Below, piece by piece: positions 16,212 through 23,885 of a stretch of 43,182 nt of DNA. Position 1 is the stretch's first letter. Each line of letters starts with the position of its first letter. Both the position numbers and the translations under genes were made by a program. Origin of the DNA: Actinobacteria bacterium UBA4426 (GTDB lineage Bacteria > Actinomycetota > Actinomycetes > S36-B12); assembly GCA_002390705.1 (NCBI GenBank), contig DGQA01000014.1:278-43459 (forward strand), written 5' to 3'. The notes under the pieces were generated by a model. It ran no database searches, had not been told where the DNA came from, and worked only from the letters and a program-made list of their open reading frames with translations.

Positions 16212-17471
16212 CTACTTTCGGACTTGACCGTTGCCCGAGACGATAAAAGTGGTGGTCGTGAGTTCAGTGAGACCCATCGGTCCCCGGGCATGGAGTTTTT
16301 GGGTGGAGATCCCGATTTCCGCTCCAAACCCAAATTCTGCACCGTCTGTAAAGCGAGTTGACGCGTTAACCATCACCGCCGCTGAATCAACCGCTGACGT
16401 GAAATAAGCAATCGTTGGGGCGCAACTGGAAACAATCGCCTCGGTGTGACCAGAAGACCAGGTCAGGATGTGTTCAACGGCAGCTTCAACGCTGGGGACG
16501 ACCCCGGCGGCAATATCCATCGAGTAGTACTCCGCCGCCCAATCTTCGTCGTTGACCGGCTCCCAATTCACGCCCGCCAATTGCGCATGCTGATGCATTT
16601 TTTCATCGCCGTGCACCGTGACCGAGCGAGCCTTGAATTGGGCGAACAACTCGGGCAAGAATGTGTCGGCGACAGCTTCATGAACAAGTAGTGTCTCCGC
16701 TGCGTTGCACACACTAACTCGTTGCGTCTTACTATTGAGAACAATATTCACCGCCATGTTCAGGTCGGCATCTTTGTCGACGTAGACGTGACAGTTGCCC
16801 ACTCCGGTCTCAATCACGGGGACAAGTGAGTTGTTTACAATATTTTGAATTAACGATGCACCACCCCGTGGAATCAACACATCAACCAAACCCCGGGCCT
16901 TCATCAAGTCATTGACCGACTCGTGAGTGTGACCCGGGACCAAAGCAATTGCATCAGCAGGAATGCCCACTTCAACAAGTGCCTTTCGCATTACCTCAAC
17001 AAGTGCCACATTTGTGTTGTAAGCACTCGATGAACCACGCAAGAGTGCCGCGTTCCCGCTCTTTAGACATAGTCCGGCAGCATCCACTGTGACATTAGGC
17101 CGCGCTTCGTAGATCATGCCCACCACACCTAAGGGAACCCTGGTTTGCCGAACTTGCAGTCCATTGGGCAAGGTGTAACCGCGCACAACTTCACCCACCG
17201 GATCTGGCAGAGCTGCGACATCGATTAACGCATCCGCAATTGCTTCAATTCGAGCGCCATTTAGAGTCAACCGGTCAATCAACGCCTCTGACGTCCCCAC
17301 CGCTCGCGCTGCTTCAAGGTCTAAGTGGTTTTGCGTTGAAATGAAATCTTTCTCAGCCTTTAGCCTGGCCGCGATTACTCGCAGTGCTTCGTCCTTTTGA
17401 TTACGCGTAAGCATGCGCAATTCTCGGGCTGCATTTTTGGCGCGCTGCGCGACTTCTTCCACCGTATCCAC
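16212..17471 (-). CDS. proA: Gamma-glutamyl phosphate reductase
   Basis: A 419-residue NADPH-dependent reductase of the aldehyde dehydrogenase superfamily, which turns gamma-glutamyl phosphate into glutamate semialdehyde in proline synthesis. The catalytic Cys is in RVSVCNAAETLLVH. The family segments MIYEARPNVTVDAAGLCLKSGN and VLIPRGGASLIQ are present. It starts with GTG 17471, 25 bases after the proB stop, so proB-proA act together as one unit. Length is normal. The 42-base gap to the small membrane protein downstream holds only that gene's ribosome site. Confidence 0.97.
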   Translation of the reverse strand: MDTVEEVAQRAKNAARELRMLTRNQKDEALRVIAARLKAEKDFISTQNHLDLEAARAVGTSEALIDRLTLNGARIEAIADALIDVAALPDPVGEVVRGYTLPNGLQVRQTRVPLGVVGMIYEARPNVTVDAAGLCLKSGNAALLRGSSSAYNTNVALVEVMRKALVEVGIPADAIALVPGHTHESVNDLMKARGLVDVLIPRGGASLIQNIVNNSLVPVIETGVGNCHVYVDKDADLNMAVNIVLNSKTQRVSVCNAAETLLVHEAVADTFLPELFAQFKARSVTVHGDEKMHQHAQLAGVNWEPVNDEDWAAEYYSMDIAAGVVPSVEAAVEHILTWSSGHTEAIVSSCAPTIAYFTSAVDSAAVMVNASTRFTDGAEFGFGAEIGISTQKLHARGPMGLTELTTTTFIVSGNGQVRK

Positions 17472-17496
17472 GGCACAACTCTAATGCAGCGAACGG

Positions 17497-18621
17497 CTAC
17501 GAATCAAGGAGAACCAAGTCGTCACGGTGAATCACTTCACGTTCATAACTAGCACCACGCTCCGCAGCTAGCTCCTTGGTGTTGCGCCCCAACAGCTCGG
17601 GGAGTTCGGCAGAGTCGTAGGTAACCAGCCCTCTCGCAAACGCAACTCCGTCAGGCCCACAGATATCAACCGGGTCGCCCGCGAGGAACATCCCGGTAAC
17701 CCTGGTAATTCCGGCAGGCAGCAGCGACAGCCTGCGGATCGCAATCGCTTCAACGGCACCGGCATCGAGAATTACCGAGCCACTCGGAGTAGTGGCATGG
17801 GCCAACCACAGATGTCGTAAGGAACTGCGCTTGCCGGTCGAGGCGAAAGCGGTTCCCACGCTCGCGTCCCCGAGGGCGTCATTGATCTGCATAGTTGCAG
17901 CCAATAAAGTGGGGACCCCAGCCGCAGATGCAATTCGAGCAGCCTGAACTTTGGTTGCCATCCCGCCGCTGCCAATTCCTTCGGAACCAATTCCTCCGAT
18001 TCGCATGGTCGCAAGCTCGGAGTGATGCCCAACTTCGGGAATATGTCGAGAGTCTGGTCGGTGCGGTGGCCCGTCGTAGAGTCCGTCAACATCAGAGAGC
18101 AAAATCAAAGCATTCGCGTTGGTGACATGTGCAACCAACGCTGCAAGTCGGTCGTTGTCCCCCAGTCGAATTTCGTCGGTTGCAACCGTGTCGTTTTCGT
18201 TAACAATTGGCAGCACATCAAGCTCTAGTAGCCGATCAAATGTGAGTTGAGCATTGCGATAGTGACTGCGACGCGTCACATCTTCACTTGTTAATAACAC
18301 TTGACCAACGGTGATGTTGTACCGAGCAAATGCAGCCGTGTACGCAGCCAACAAAATGCCTTGTCCAACACTGGCCGCAGCCTGCTGAGTTGGTAGATCT
18401 TTTGGTCGTTTGGTTAACCCCAGTGCCGGCATCCCGGTCGAAATGGCTCCACTGGAAACAACAATTACTTCGTGGCCGCTATTACGTCGCCGAGCAACGG
18501 CATCAGCCAAACGCTCAACCACCTCGTTCTTGAGCCCGCCCCCAACTGAAGAAAGAGACGATGATCCGATCTTGACAACAATTCGACCAGCTCTCGCGAT
18601 CGAAGTTCGAGTCGCTGTCAT
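17497..18621 (-). CDS. proB: Glutamate 5-kinase
   Basis: A 374-residue kinase that phosphorylates glutamate as the first, feedback-inhibited step of proline synthesis. The amino-acid-kinase domain starts VVKIGSSSLSS and includes VVSSGAISTGMPAL, NENDTVATDEIRLGDND and GIGSGGMATKVQAA. A C-terminal PUA domain (about 285-365) is present. Its ATG at 18621 shares one base with the obgE stop (TAATG), so translation is coupled to obgE. The obgE-proB-proA order is typical of Actinobacteria. Confidence 0.97.
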   Translation of the reverse strand: MTATRTSIARAGRIVVKIGSSSLSSVGGGLKNEVVERLADAVARRRNSGHEVIVVSSGAISTGMPALGLTKRPKDLPTQQAAASVGQGILLAAYTAAFARYNITVGQVLLTSEDVTRRSHYRNAQLTFDRLLELDVLPIVNENDTVATDEIRLGDNDRLAALVAHVTNANALILLSDVDGLYDGPPHRPDSRHIPEVGHHSELATMRIGGIGSEGIGSGGMATKVQAARIASAAGVPTLLAATMQINDALGDASVGTAFASTGKRSSLRHLWLAHATTPSGSVILDAGAVEAIAIRRLSLLPAGITRVTGMFLAGDPVDICGPDGVAFARGLVTYDSAELPELLGRNTKELAAERGASYEREVIHRDDLVLLDS

Positions 18622-19982
18622 TAGGACAGGTACTCGGTTCGGGTCTCGAGCCGTGAATCACTTCCGCGTGGGCCTTGACTTGCCGAACCAACTGATGGGA
18701 ACCAGTCAAACACGACAGCATTTTCTTCGGGACCGATCATTACGGCGCAACCGGGTGTCGCGCCGGCAGCGATCAACTCCTCTTCGACGCCAAGTCGGGA
18801 TAGCCGGTCCGCGAGGTAGCCGACCGCTTCATCATTACCAAAATCTGTTTGTCGAATCCAGCGCTCTGGTCGATGTCCGCGAATTCGGAAGCCTTCGCCC
18901 TCGAAACTAACCGTGAAACCCGAGTCGTCAACTGCCTTGGGAGTAAGGATTATTCGTGGCATTTCAACTGCCGCTTCAGTTACGCGCTTTTCTGCCACCA
19001 GTGTGGCAATAGCAAAACTCAATGGCCGCAGACCTTCATGGGAAACCGCTGAAATTTCGAATACCTGATAACCCATCTCCTCAATCATTGGATTCACCAT
19101 GTCGGCTAACTCCCGGGCTTCAGGGACGTCGATCTTGTTAAGAACTACAAGTCGTGGTCGGTCATCAAGGCCACCATACTGCTCGAGTTCTGACTCAATG
19201 ATCTTCAGATCAGTCAGTGGGTCACGATTGGGCTCAAGGGTTGCGCAATCCAGTACATGCACAATCACACTGCAACGCTCCACATGACGCAAGAAATCAA
19301 GTCCCAAGCCTTTTCCTTGACTCGCGCCTGGGATGAGCCCAGGCACGTCTGCGATCGTGTAAACAACCTCGCCGGCGGTCACAACGCCAAGATTGGGCAC
19401 CAGTGTGGTGAAGGGGTAGTCCGCGATCTTGGGCCTCGCTGAGCTCATCGCCGCGATCACACTGGATTTACCGGCACTAGGGAACCCTACGAGAGCGGCG
19501 TCAGCAACAGTCTTGAGTTCGAGCACAACTTCGCGTTGGCTGCCCGGCTCGCCAAGGAGCGCGAAACCTGGAGCTTTGCGCTTCGGCGAAGCGAGGGACG
19601 CATTGCCCAGGCCACCTCGACCACCTTGGGCAATGACAAATGTTTCACCAGGGACAAGTAGATCTGCCAACACCTCACCGTTGGCGGCTCGGACAACTGT
19701 TCCCGCGGGGACATTAAGCACGATGTCTTCCGCGTTCGCACCGTGTCGGTTCGCGCCATGTCCCGGCTTGCCATTGCTCGCCGTGCGGTGTGGACTGTGG
19801 TGAAATTCCATGAGTGTCGTTACCTGGGGGTCAACAACTGCAACCACGTCTCCACCACGACCGCCGTTACCACCGTCGGGTCCGCCCAATGGCCGGAACT
19901 TTTCACGCATAACCGAGGCGCAACCATGACCGCCATTACCGCCTTGGGCCTGGATTGTTGTGTGATCAACGAATGTCGCCAT
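18621..19982 (-). CDS. obgE: Obg/CgtA ribosome-assembly GTPase
   Basis: A 453-residue GTPase that acts in late 50S assembly and stress signalling. It has the glycine-rich Obg fold (1-158), the G domain with GFPSAGKSS (166-174), DVPG (212-215) and NKID (282-285), and the C-terminal OCT domain (about 355-430) found in Gram-positive lineages. The last 20 residues are polar and unstructured. ATG 19982 is preceded by a GAGGCG-type site. A strong terminator-like hairpin stands between rpmA and this gene, so it either relies on read-through or has its own start. The stop overlaps the proB start. Confidence 0.97.
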   Translation of the reverse strand: MATFVDHTTIQAQGGNGGHGCASVMREKFRPLGGPDGGNGGRGGDVVAVVDPQVTTLMEFHHSPHRTASNGKPGHGANRHGANAEDIVLNVPAGTVVRAANGEVLADLLVPGETFVIAQGGRGGLGNASLASPKRKAPGFALLGEPGSQREVVLELKTVADAALVGFPSAGKSSVIAAMSSARPKIADYPFTTLVPNLGVVTAGEVVYTIADVPGLIPGASQGKGLGLDFLRHVERCSVIVHVLDCATLEPNRDPLTDLKIIESELEQYGGLDDRPRLVVLNKIDVPEARELADMVNPMIEEMGYQVFEISAVSHEGLRPLSFAIATLVAEKRVTEAAVEMPRIILTPKAVDDSGFTVSFEGEGFRIRGHRPERWIRQTDFGNDEAVGYLADRLSRLGVEEELIAAGATPGCAVMIGPEENAVVFDWFPSVGSASQGPRGSDSRLETRTEYLS

Positions 19983-20012
19983 CAGTTCGCCTCCTTAACC
20001 GTATGAGAAATA

Positions 20013-20045
20013 AAGGAAGGCGGGCCCATTGGACCCGCCTTCCTT
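20013..20045 (-). terminator. Hairpin terminator between rpmA and obgE
   Basis: A perfect 12-base-pair stem (20013-20024 with 20034-20045) is followed on the minus strand by TATTTCTC, a short U-rich tail. It lies 21 bases after the rpmA stop and 30 bases before obgE, so it would end the rplU-rpmA message or reduce read-through into obgE-proB-proA. Confidence 0.8.
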
Positions 20046-20066
20046 GCTAAAACAAAGTATGGAGAA

Positions 20067-20321
20067 TTACGCTCCAAGGACAATGTTGACAACTCGGCGA
20101 CCACGGGCAGTTCCGAACTCAACGACGCCCTCGCTCAGTGCAAACAGGGTGTCGTCCTTGCCCCGTCCCACGTTGTTTCCGGGGTGAAAGTGGGTTCCGC
20201 GCTGGCGCACAATTATTTCCCCCGCATTCACTTCTTGCCCGCCGAAACGCTTCACGCCAAGGCGCTGCGAGTTACTGTCGCGTCCGTTCCGGGAGCTGGA
20301 TGCACCCTTTTTATGTGCCAT
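20067..20321 (-). CDS. rpmA: 50S ribosomal protein L27
   Basis: An 84-residue L27 that begins MAHKKGASSSRNGRDSNSQRLGVK, as expected, with the N-terminus that reaches the peptidyl-transferase centre and no Firmicutes-type cleaved leader. FGGQEVNAGEIIVRQRGTHFHPG follows. ATG 20321 has a GGGAAG site and lies 3 bases after the rplU stop, so the two form one unit. Full length for the family. Confidence 0.98.
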   Translation of the reverse strand: MAHKKGASSSRNGRDSNSQRLGVKRFGGQEVNAGEIIVRQRGTHFHPGNNVGRGKDDTLFALSEGVVEFGTARGRRVVNIVLGA

Positions 20322-20324
20322 GGT

Positions 20325-20639
20325 TCACTTCCCTGCCGCAATGTCGGTGACCTTAACCGCGGTCAACTCAGAGCGATGACCCTGACGACGACGGTAACCG
20401 ATCTTGTTTTTGTATTTCAGAATGTCAATTTTGACCCCGCGATGATGATCAAGGACCTCCGCGGTCACCTTCACCTTGGCAAGTGCTGCTGAGTCGCTGG
20501 TGACTTTTCCGTCTTCGACGAGGAGCAGCGCTCGGAGTTCATACGTCGAACCTGGTGCGCCGGGAACCCGGTCCACCACTATCCGGTCGCCTACAGCAAC
20601 CTTTTCTTGCCGTCCACCGGCTTTAACTATGGCGTACAC
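20325..20639 (-). CDS. rplU: 50S ribosomal protein L21
   Basis: A 104-residue L21, an rRNA-binding protein of the large subunit. The start is set by the family N-terminus MYAIVKAGGRQEKV: GTG 20639 codes the Met and has AGGAG 6 bases upstream. A second GTG one codon earlier is possible, and the frame is open further upstream into rne, but that part is not L21. The gene ends 3 bases before rpmA. About 100 bases separate it from the rne stop and contain a hairpin. Confidence 0.97.
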   Translation of the reverse strand: MYAIVKAGGRQEKVAVGDRIVVDRVPGAPGSTYELRALLLVEDGKVTSDSAALAKVKVTAEVLDHHRGVKIDILKYKNKIGYRRRQGHRSELTAVKVTDIAAGK

Positions 20640-20703
20640 CACGAACTCCTGTCGGTCTTGCTGATAAGTCCTACTCTTACGGGCCTTGCTTGGGGAAGAC
20701 ACA

Positions 20704-20727
20704 CCCCGAATGCAAAAGCATACGGGG
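20704..20727 (-). promoter_or_regulatory. Hairpin in the leader between rne and rplU
   Basis: On the minus strand CCCCGTATGC and GCATTCGGGG pair (one mismatch) around a TTTT loop, 15 bases after the rne stop. No U-run follows, so it is not a clear terminator. It may be an RNase processing site or part of an L21 leader that controls rplU-rpmA. Confidence 0.4.
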
Positions 20728-20742
20728 ACGTCCACTTGGGGG

Positions 20743-22926
20743 CTACACCGGATCAGTTTCCCCAGCAAGCCGGGGCTCAATAGCGGTTTCTTCAGCCAGC
20801 ACTTCTTCAGCCGGCACTCCTTCAGCCAGCACTTCTTCAGTTGGGGCTTGCTCCTCCTGCTCAAGTGCCTGAGCTGCCTCAAGGGCTTTTGCCGCGACCA
20901 TAGCCGGATCCACCGCGTTTGCAGGTCGGCGGTAACGCACCGGTGTCTCGTGGTGGGGTTCATCATTGAGGGAAACCTTGACCCCGCGACCGTTGCACGC
21001 CTCACACTCATGGGAGAAGGACTCGATCAAACCAGACCCAATGCGCTTGCGCGTCATTTGGACCAGCCCCAATGAAGTAACTTCCGCCACCTGGTGCTTG
21101 GTCCGATCTCGGCCCAGGCACTCAATGAGTCGGCGCAGAACCAGATCGCGGTTGCTTTCGAGCACCATGTCAATGAAGTCGACGACGATGATTCCACCAA
21201 TATCTCGCAGCCGCAGTTGACGGACAATTTCTTCGGCTGCTTCAATATTATTTTTAGTAACGGTCGATTCAAGGTTTCCGCCCTGACCGGTGAACTTCCC
21301 AGTGTTGACATCAACCACAGTCATGGCCTCGGTGCGGTCAATTACGAGTGAACCACCGGAAGGCAGGTACACCTTGCGGTCTAATGCCTTGAGGATCTGC
21401 TCGTCGACCCGAAGTTGGGCAAAGAGATCTTTGGAATCAGTCCAGTGCTCCAGTCGGTCAAGTAGATCGGGGGCAACCGCGCTGATGTAGGCATCAACAG
21501 TTGTCCAGACGGTGTCACCGGAAACCACCATCTTGTTCACATCTTCATTAAAAATATCTCGCACTACCTTGATCGCGATGTCAGGTTCCCCGTACAGCAT
21601 GGACGGCGCATTGGTGCTCTTATTGCTGCTCGAAATATCGTCCCAGAGCGCGGTCAATCTCTGCACGTCTTGTTCAAATGCATCTTCGGGCGCGCCTTCG
21701 GCCGCTGTGCGAACAATGACACCAGCATCTTCTGGCATAACCCGCTTGAGAATTGCCTTCAGTCGACTGCGCTCATTTTCGGGAAGTTTGCGACTAATGC
21801 CGGTCATCGAGCCATCAGGGACGTAGACCAAAAACCGGCCGGGGAGGGAAATCTGACTTGTTAAGCGTGCGCCCTTTTGCCCAACAGGATCTTTTGTCAC
21901 CTGCACCAATATGTGATCGCCAGACTTGAGAGCCAGTTCGATTCGCTTTTCATTTCCTTCGAGCCCAGCTGCATCCCAGTTAACTTCGCCCGCATAAAGG
22001 ACCGCGTTGCGGCCTTTGCCAATGTCAACGAATGCCGCTTCCATGCTTGGTAGAACATTTTGCACCCGACCGATATACACGTTACCTACAAGCGAGGTGG
22101 CGGAGCCGCGAGTTACGTAATGCTCAACCAAGACGCCATCTTCGAGAACTGCAATCTGGGTTTTGTCCCCTTGTTGCCGAATCGCCATGACCCGCTCAAC
22201 GGACTCGCGTCGAGCGAGGAACTCTGCCTCGGTCAGAATCGGTGCACGACGTCGGCCTTGATCGCGGCCCTCGCGTCGGCGCTGCTTTTTGGCTTCGATG
22301 CGGGTTGAACCCTTGATATCTTCATTTTGCTTGCGGCGAGGCTCGCGAATCCGAACAACCGTGTTCGGGTCGTCTCCTTCAGAATCATCGCCCTGACCGG
22401 CCCTGCGGCGACGACGGCGACGCTTGGTGCTGGCACCGGTTCCGTCATCGTCTTGTGCTGAATCCGCTTCGGATTCATCTGCGACTTCCTGAGTGTCATC
22501 TACTTCAGGCTGGGTTTCATCTGTGGTGGTTTCATTGCCATCATCGGCTTTACGTCGACGGCCACGGCCACCACGCCTGCGCCGAGGATTATTTGACGAG
22601 TCGTCACTTTCCTCGTCGGACTCTGGCGAATCTGCTGCCGATGGGGTTTCGCTCTCTTGTGGGGCAAGGGCCGCTGCTTTTTTAGTGACTTTGCCCTTTC
22701 CCTTAACGGGGGCGCTCGCCTTCTTGGCCACCTTCTTAGTCACCGAGGGGGTTTCAGCTGCTACTTGAAACAATGGGGCCTTGGCTTTGACCGCCTTCTT
22801 GGCCACCTTCTTGGGGGCTTTTTCCGCTGGCAATTCGCTTTTATCCGCCTCGCTGCTGCCCGCTGGGCCAGCCGGGCGGGAGGCCGCGCGACGAGTCTTT
22901 TTAACTACTGATGTTTCTTCGACCAT
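20743..22926 (-). CDS. rne: Ribonuclease E/G
   Basis: A 727-residue endoribonuclease for rRNA processing and mRNA decay. The first 230 residues are low complexity, with Lys/Ala runs (36-85), acidic patches (92-165) and Arg runs (115-126, 168-176), probably an RNA- and protein-binding arm. The catalytic part follows: S1 domain about 273-360, metal-binding Asp539 in VVDVNTGK and Asp583 in VVDFIDM, and the zinc link Cys641/Cys644 in CEACNGRG. The C-terminal tail (660-727) is Glu/Ala rich and carries a five-residue repeat coded by 15-base units at 20791-20850. ATG 22926 has AAGGAG 8 bases upstream. The arm sits N-terminally, as in actinobacterial enzymes and unlike E. coli. The 5' leader is strongly structured. 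Confidence 0.96.
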   Translation of the reverse strand: MVEETSVVKKTRRAASRPAGPAGSSEADKSELPAEKAPKKVAKKAVKAKAPLFQVAAETPSVTKKVAKKASAPVKGKGKVTKKAAALAPQESETPSAADSPESDEESDDSSNNPRRRRGGRGRRRKADDGNETTTDETQPEVDDTQEVADESEADSAQDDDGTGASTKRRRRRRRAGQGDDSEGDDPNTVVRIREPRRKQNEDIKGSTRIEAKKQRRREGRDQGRRRAPILTEAEFLARRESVERVMAIRQQGDKTQIAVLEDGVLVEHYVTRGSATSLVGNVYIGRVQNVLPSMEAAFVDIGKGRNAVLYAGEVNWDAAGLEGNEKRIELALKSGDHILVQVTKDPVGQKGARLTSQISLPGRFLVYVPDGSMTGISRKLPENERSRLKAILKRVMPEDAGVIVRTAAEGAPEDAFEQDVQRLTALWDDISSSNKSTNAPSMLYGEPDIAIKVVRDIFNEDVNKMVVSGDTVWTTVDAYISAVAPDLLDRLEHWTDSKDLFAQLRVDEQILKALDRKVYLPSGGSLVIDRTEAMTVVDVNTGKFTGQGGNLESTVTKNNIEAAEEIVRQLRLRDIGGIIVVDFIDMVLESNRDLVLRRLIECLGRDRTKHQVAEVTSLGLVQMTRKRIGSGLIESFSHECEACNGRGVKVSLNDEPHHETPVRYRRPANAVDPAMVAAKALEAAQALEQEEQAPTEEVLAEGVPAEEVLAEETAIEPRLAGETDPV

Positions 22927-22943
22927 GATGGTCGCTCCTTTAG

Positions 22944-23001
22944 GAATGCGGCATCACCCGCATTCGGGTCCGTGTGTAGCGCAAACATCCGGCACACACG
23001 G
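22944..23001 (-). promoter_or_regulatory. Two hairpins in the 5' leader of rne
   Basis: GAATGCGG pairs with CCGCATTC around a 6-base loop (22944-22965), ending 6 bases before the rne ribosome site. CCGTGTGT pairs with ACACACGG around a 16-base loop (22970-23001). RNase E of E. coli is known to control its own mRNA through leader hairpins; a similar role here is inference. Confidence 0.5.
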
Positions 23002-23111
23002 GCGGCTTAGCCCTCTACCGGGGTGGTGCGCGCTACTACAAGCTTTTAGGGCTGCGATCAGGGTTCGCGCGTGATGCGCTGCGACTTCCCCTATCGCCAC
23101 ATGATGTTGGG

Positions 23112-23879
23112 CTACACAAGTACGCGATCAGGATCGAATGGATCCTCGATCGAGATACTCTCTTCGCTCAGTGGGCCCTGCGCCAGCCTGGTCACCCTCA
23201 CGGGTTTGCGCGGCTCCAGAGTTCCCACCTGCTTCAGTGCAGTAAGTACATCATCGGGTCGAACCGACGGAACTATATGCCGGACAACCACATGGAGTAT
23301 GACACACTCCGGAGGCATTTGGGTGTGTGCGGGGGCAGTTACCGCGCTTTGAGCCACACTTTCCATGAGGAGAATGGCACTTCGGGCATCGAAAACTCTC
23401 TTTCCCGACTTCGTCATGCGCTCAACCAAGACTTCGGATGCGCCGAGTAGAGCCTCCACTGCCCGAGCCACTTCTTGAACGGGGGCGCTAATTTCCATTT
23501 CCCACAAACTCGCTTCTAGGCGGGCCGAGAAATCACGTGAAGTCGCCTCAATTACCTCAATGACATCGAGCCCATTAGGCAAAGCCGCATCGAGTTCGAC
23601 TCGGATTTTGGTGGGATCGCAATGTCGAGTCACGCCTATTTCCACGTACTCGGCTTCACTCGCTACCCCGGTAGGTGCCGAATTTGAATATGAAATTTTC
23701 GGGTGTGGTGAAAACCCGGCGCTGTAGGCCATGGGGACACCCGCCCGACGTAAGGCGCGTTCAAGTGCCCGCTGAAAATCCCGGTGACTGGAAAATCGCA
23801 AGCGACCGCGCTTGGCATAACGCACGCGCAGTTTTTGGGCAATTGGCGCCAAATTGCGATCCGGTGGCTTATTTGCCAT
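23112..23879 (-). CDS. DUF2344 protein (TIGR03936, radical-SAM-linked)
   Basis: A 255-residue protein of the TIGR03936/DUF2344 family. Recognisable parts are RYAKRGRLRFSSHRDFQRAL (19-38), a double-Arg ALRRAGVPMAYSAGFSPHPKISY block (about 41-63) and ASEAEYVEIGV. The family almost always accompanies the TIGR03960 radical-SAM protein, which lies 6 bases upstream here, and both often neighbour RNase E/G and L21/L27. The biochemical role is not known to me; a role in RNA modification is a guess from context. ATG 23879. The 185 bases from its stop to rne carry the rne leader. No frameshift. Confidence 0.9.
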   Translation of the reverse strand: MANKPPDRNLAPIAQKLRVRYAKRGRLRFSSHRDFQRALERALRRAGVPMAYSAGFSPHPKISYSNSAPTGVASEAEYVEIGVTRHCDPTKIRVELDAALPNGLDVIEVIEATSRDFSARLEASLWEMEISAPVQEVARAVEALLGASEVLVERMTKSGKRVFDARSAILLMESVAQSAVTAPAHTQMPPECVILHVVVRHIVPSVRPDDVLTALKQVGTLEPRKPVRVTRLAQGPLSEESISIEDPFDPDRVLV

Positions 23880-23885
23880 CTCAGG

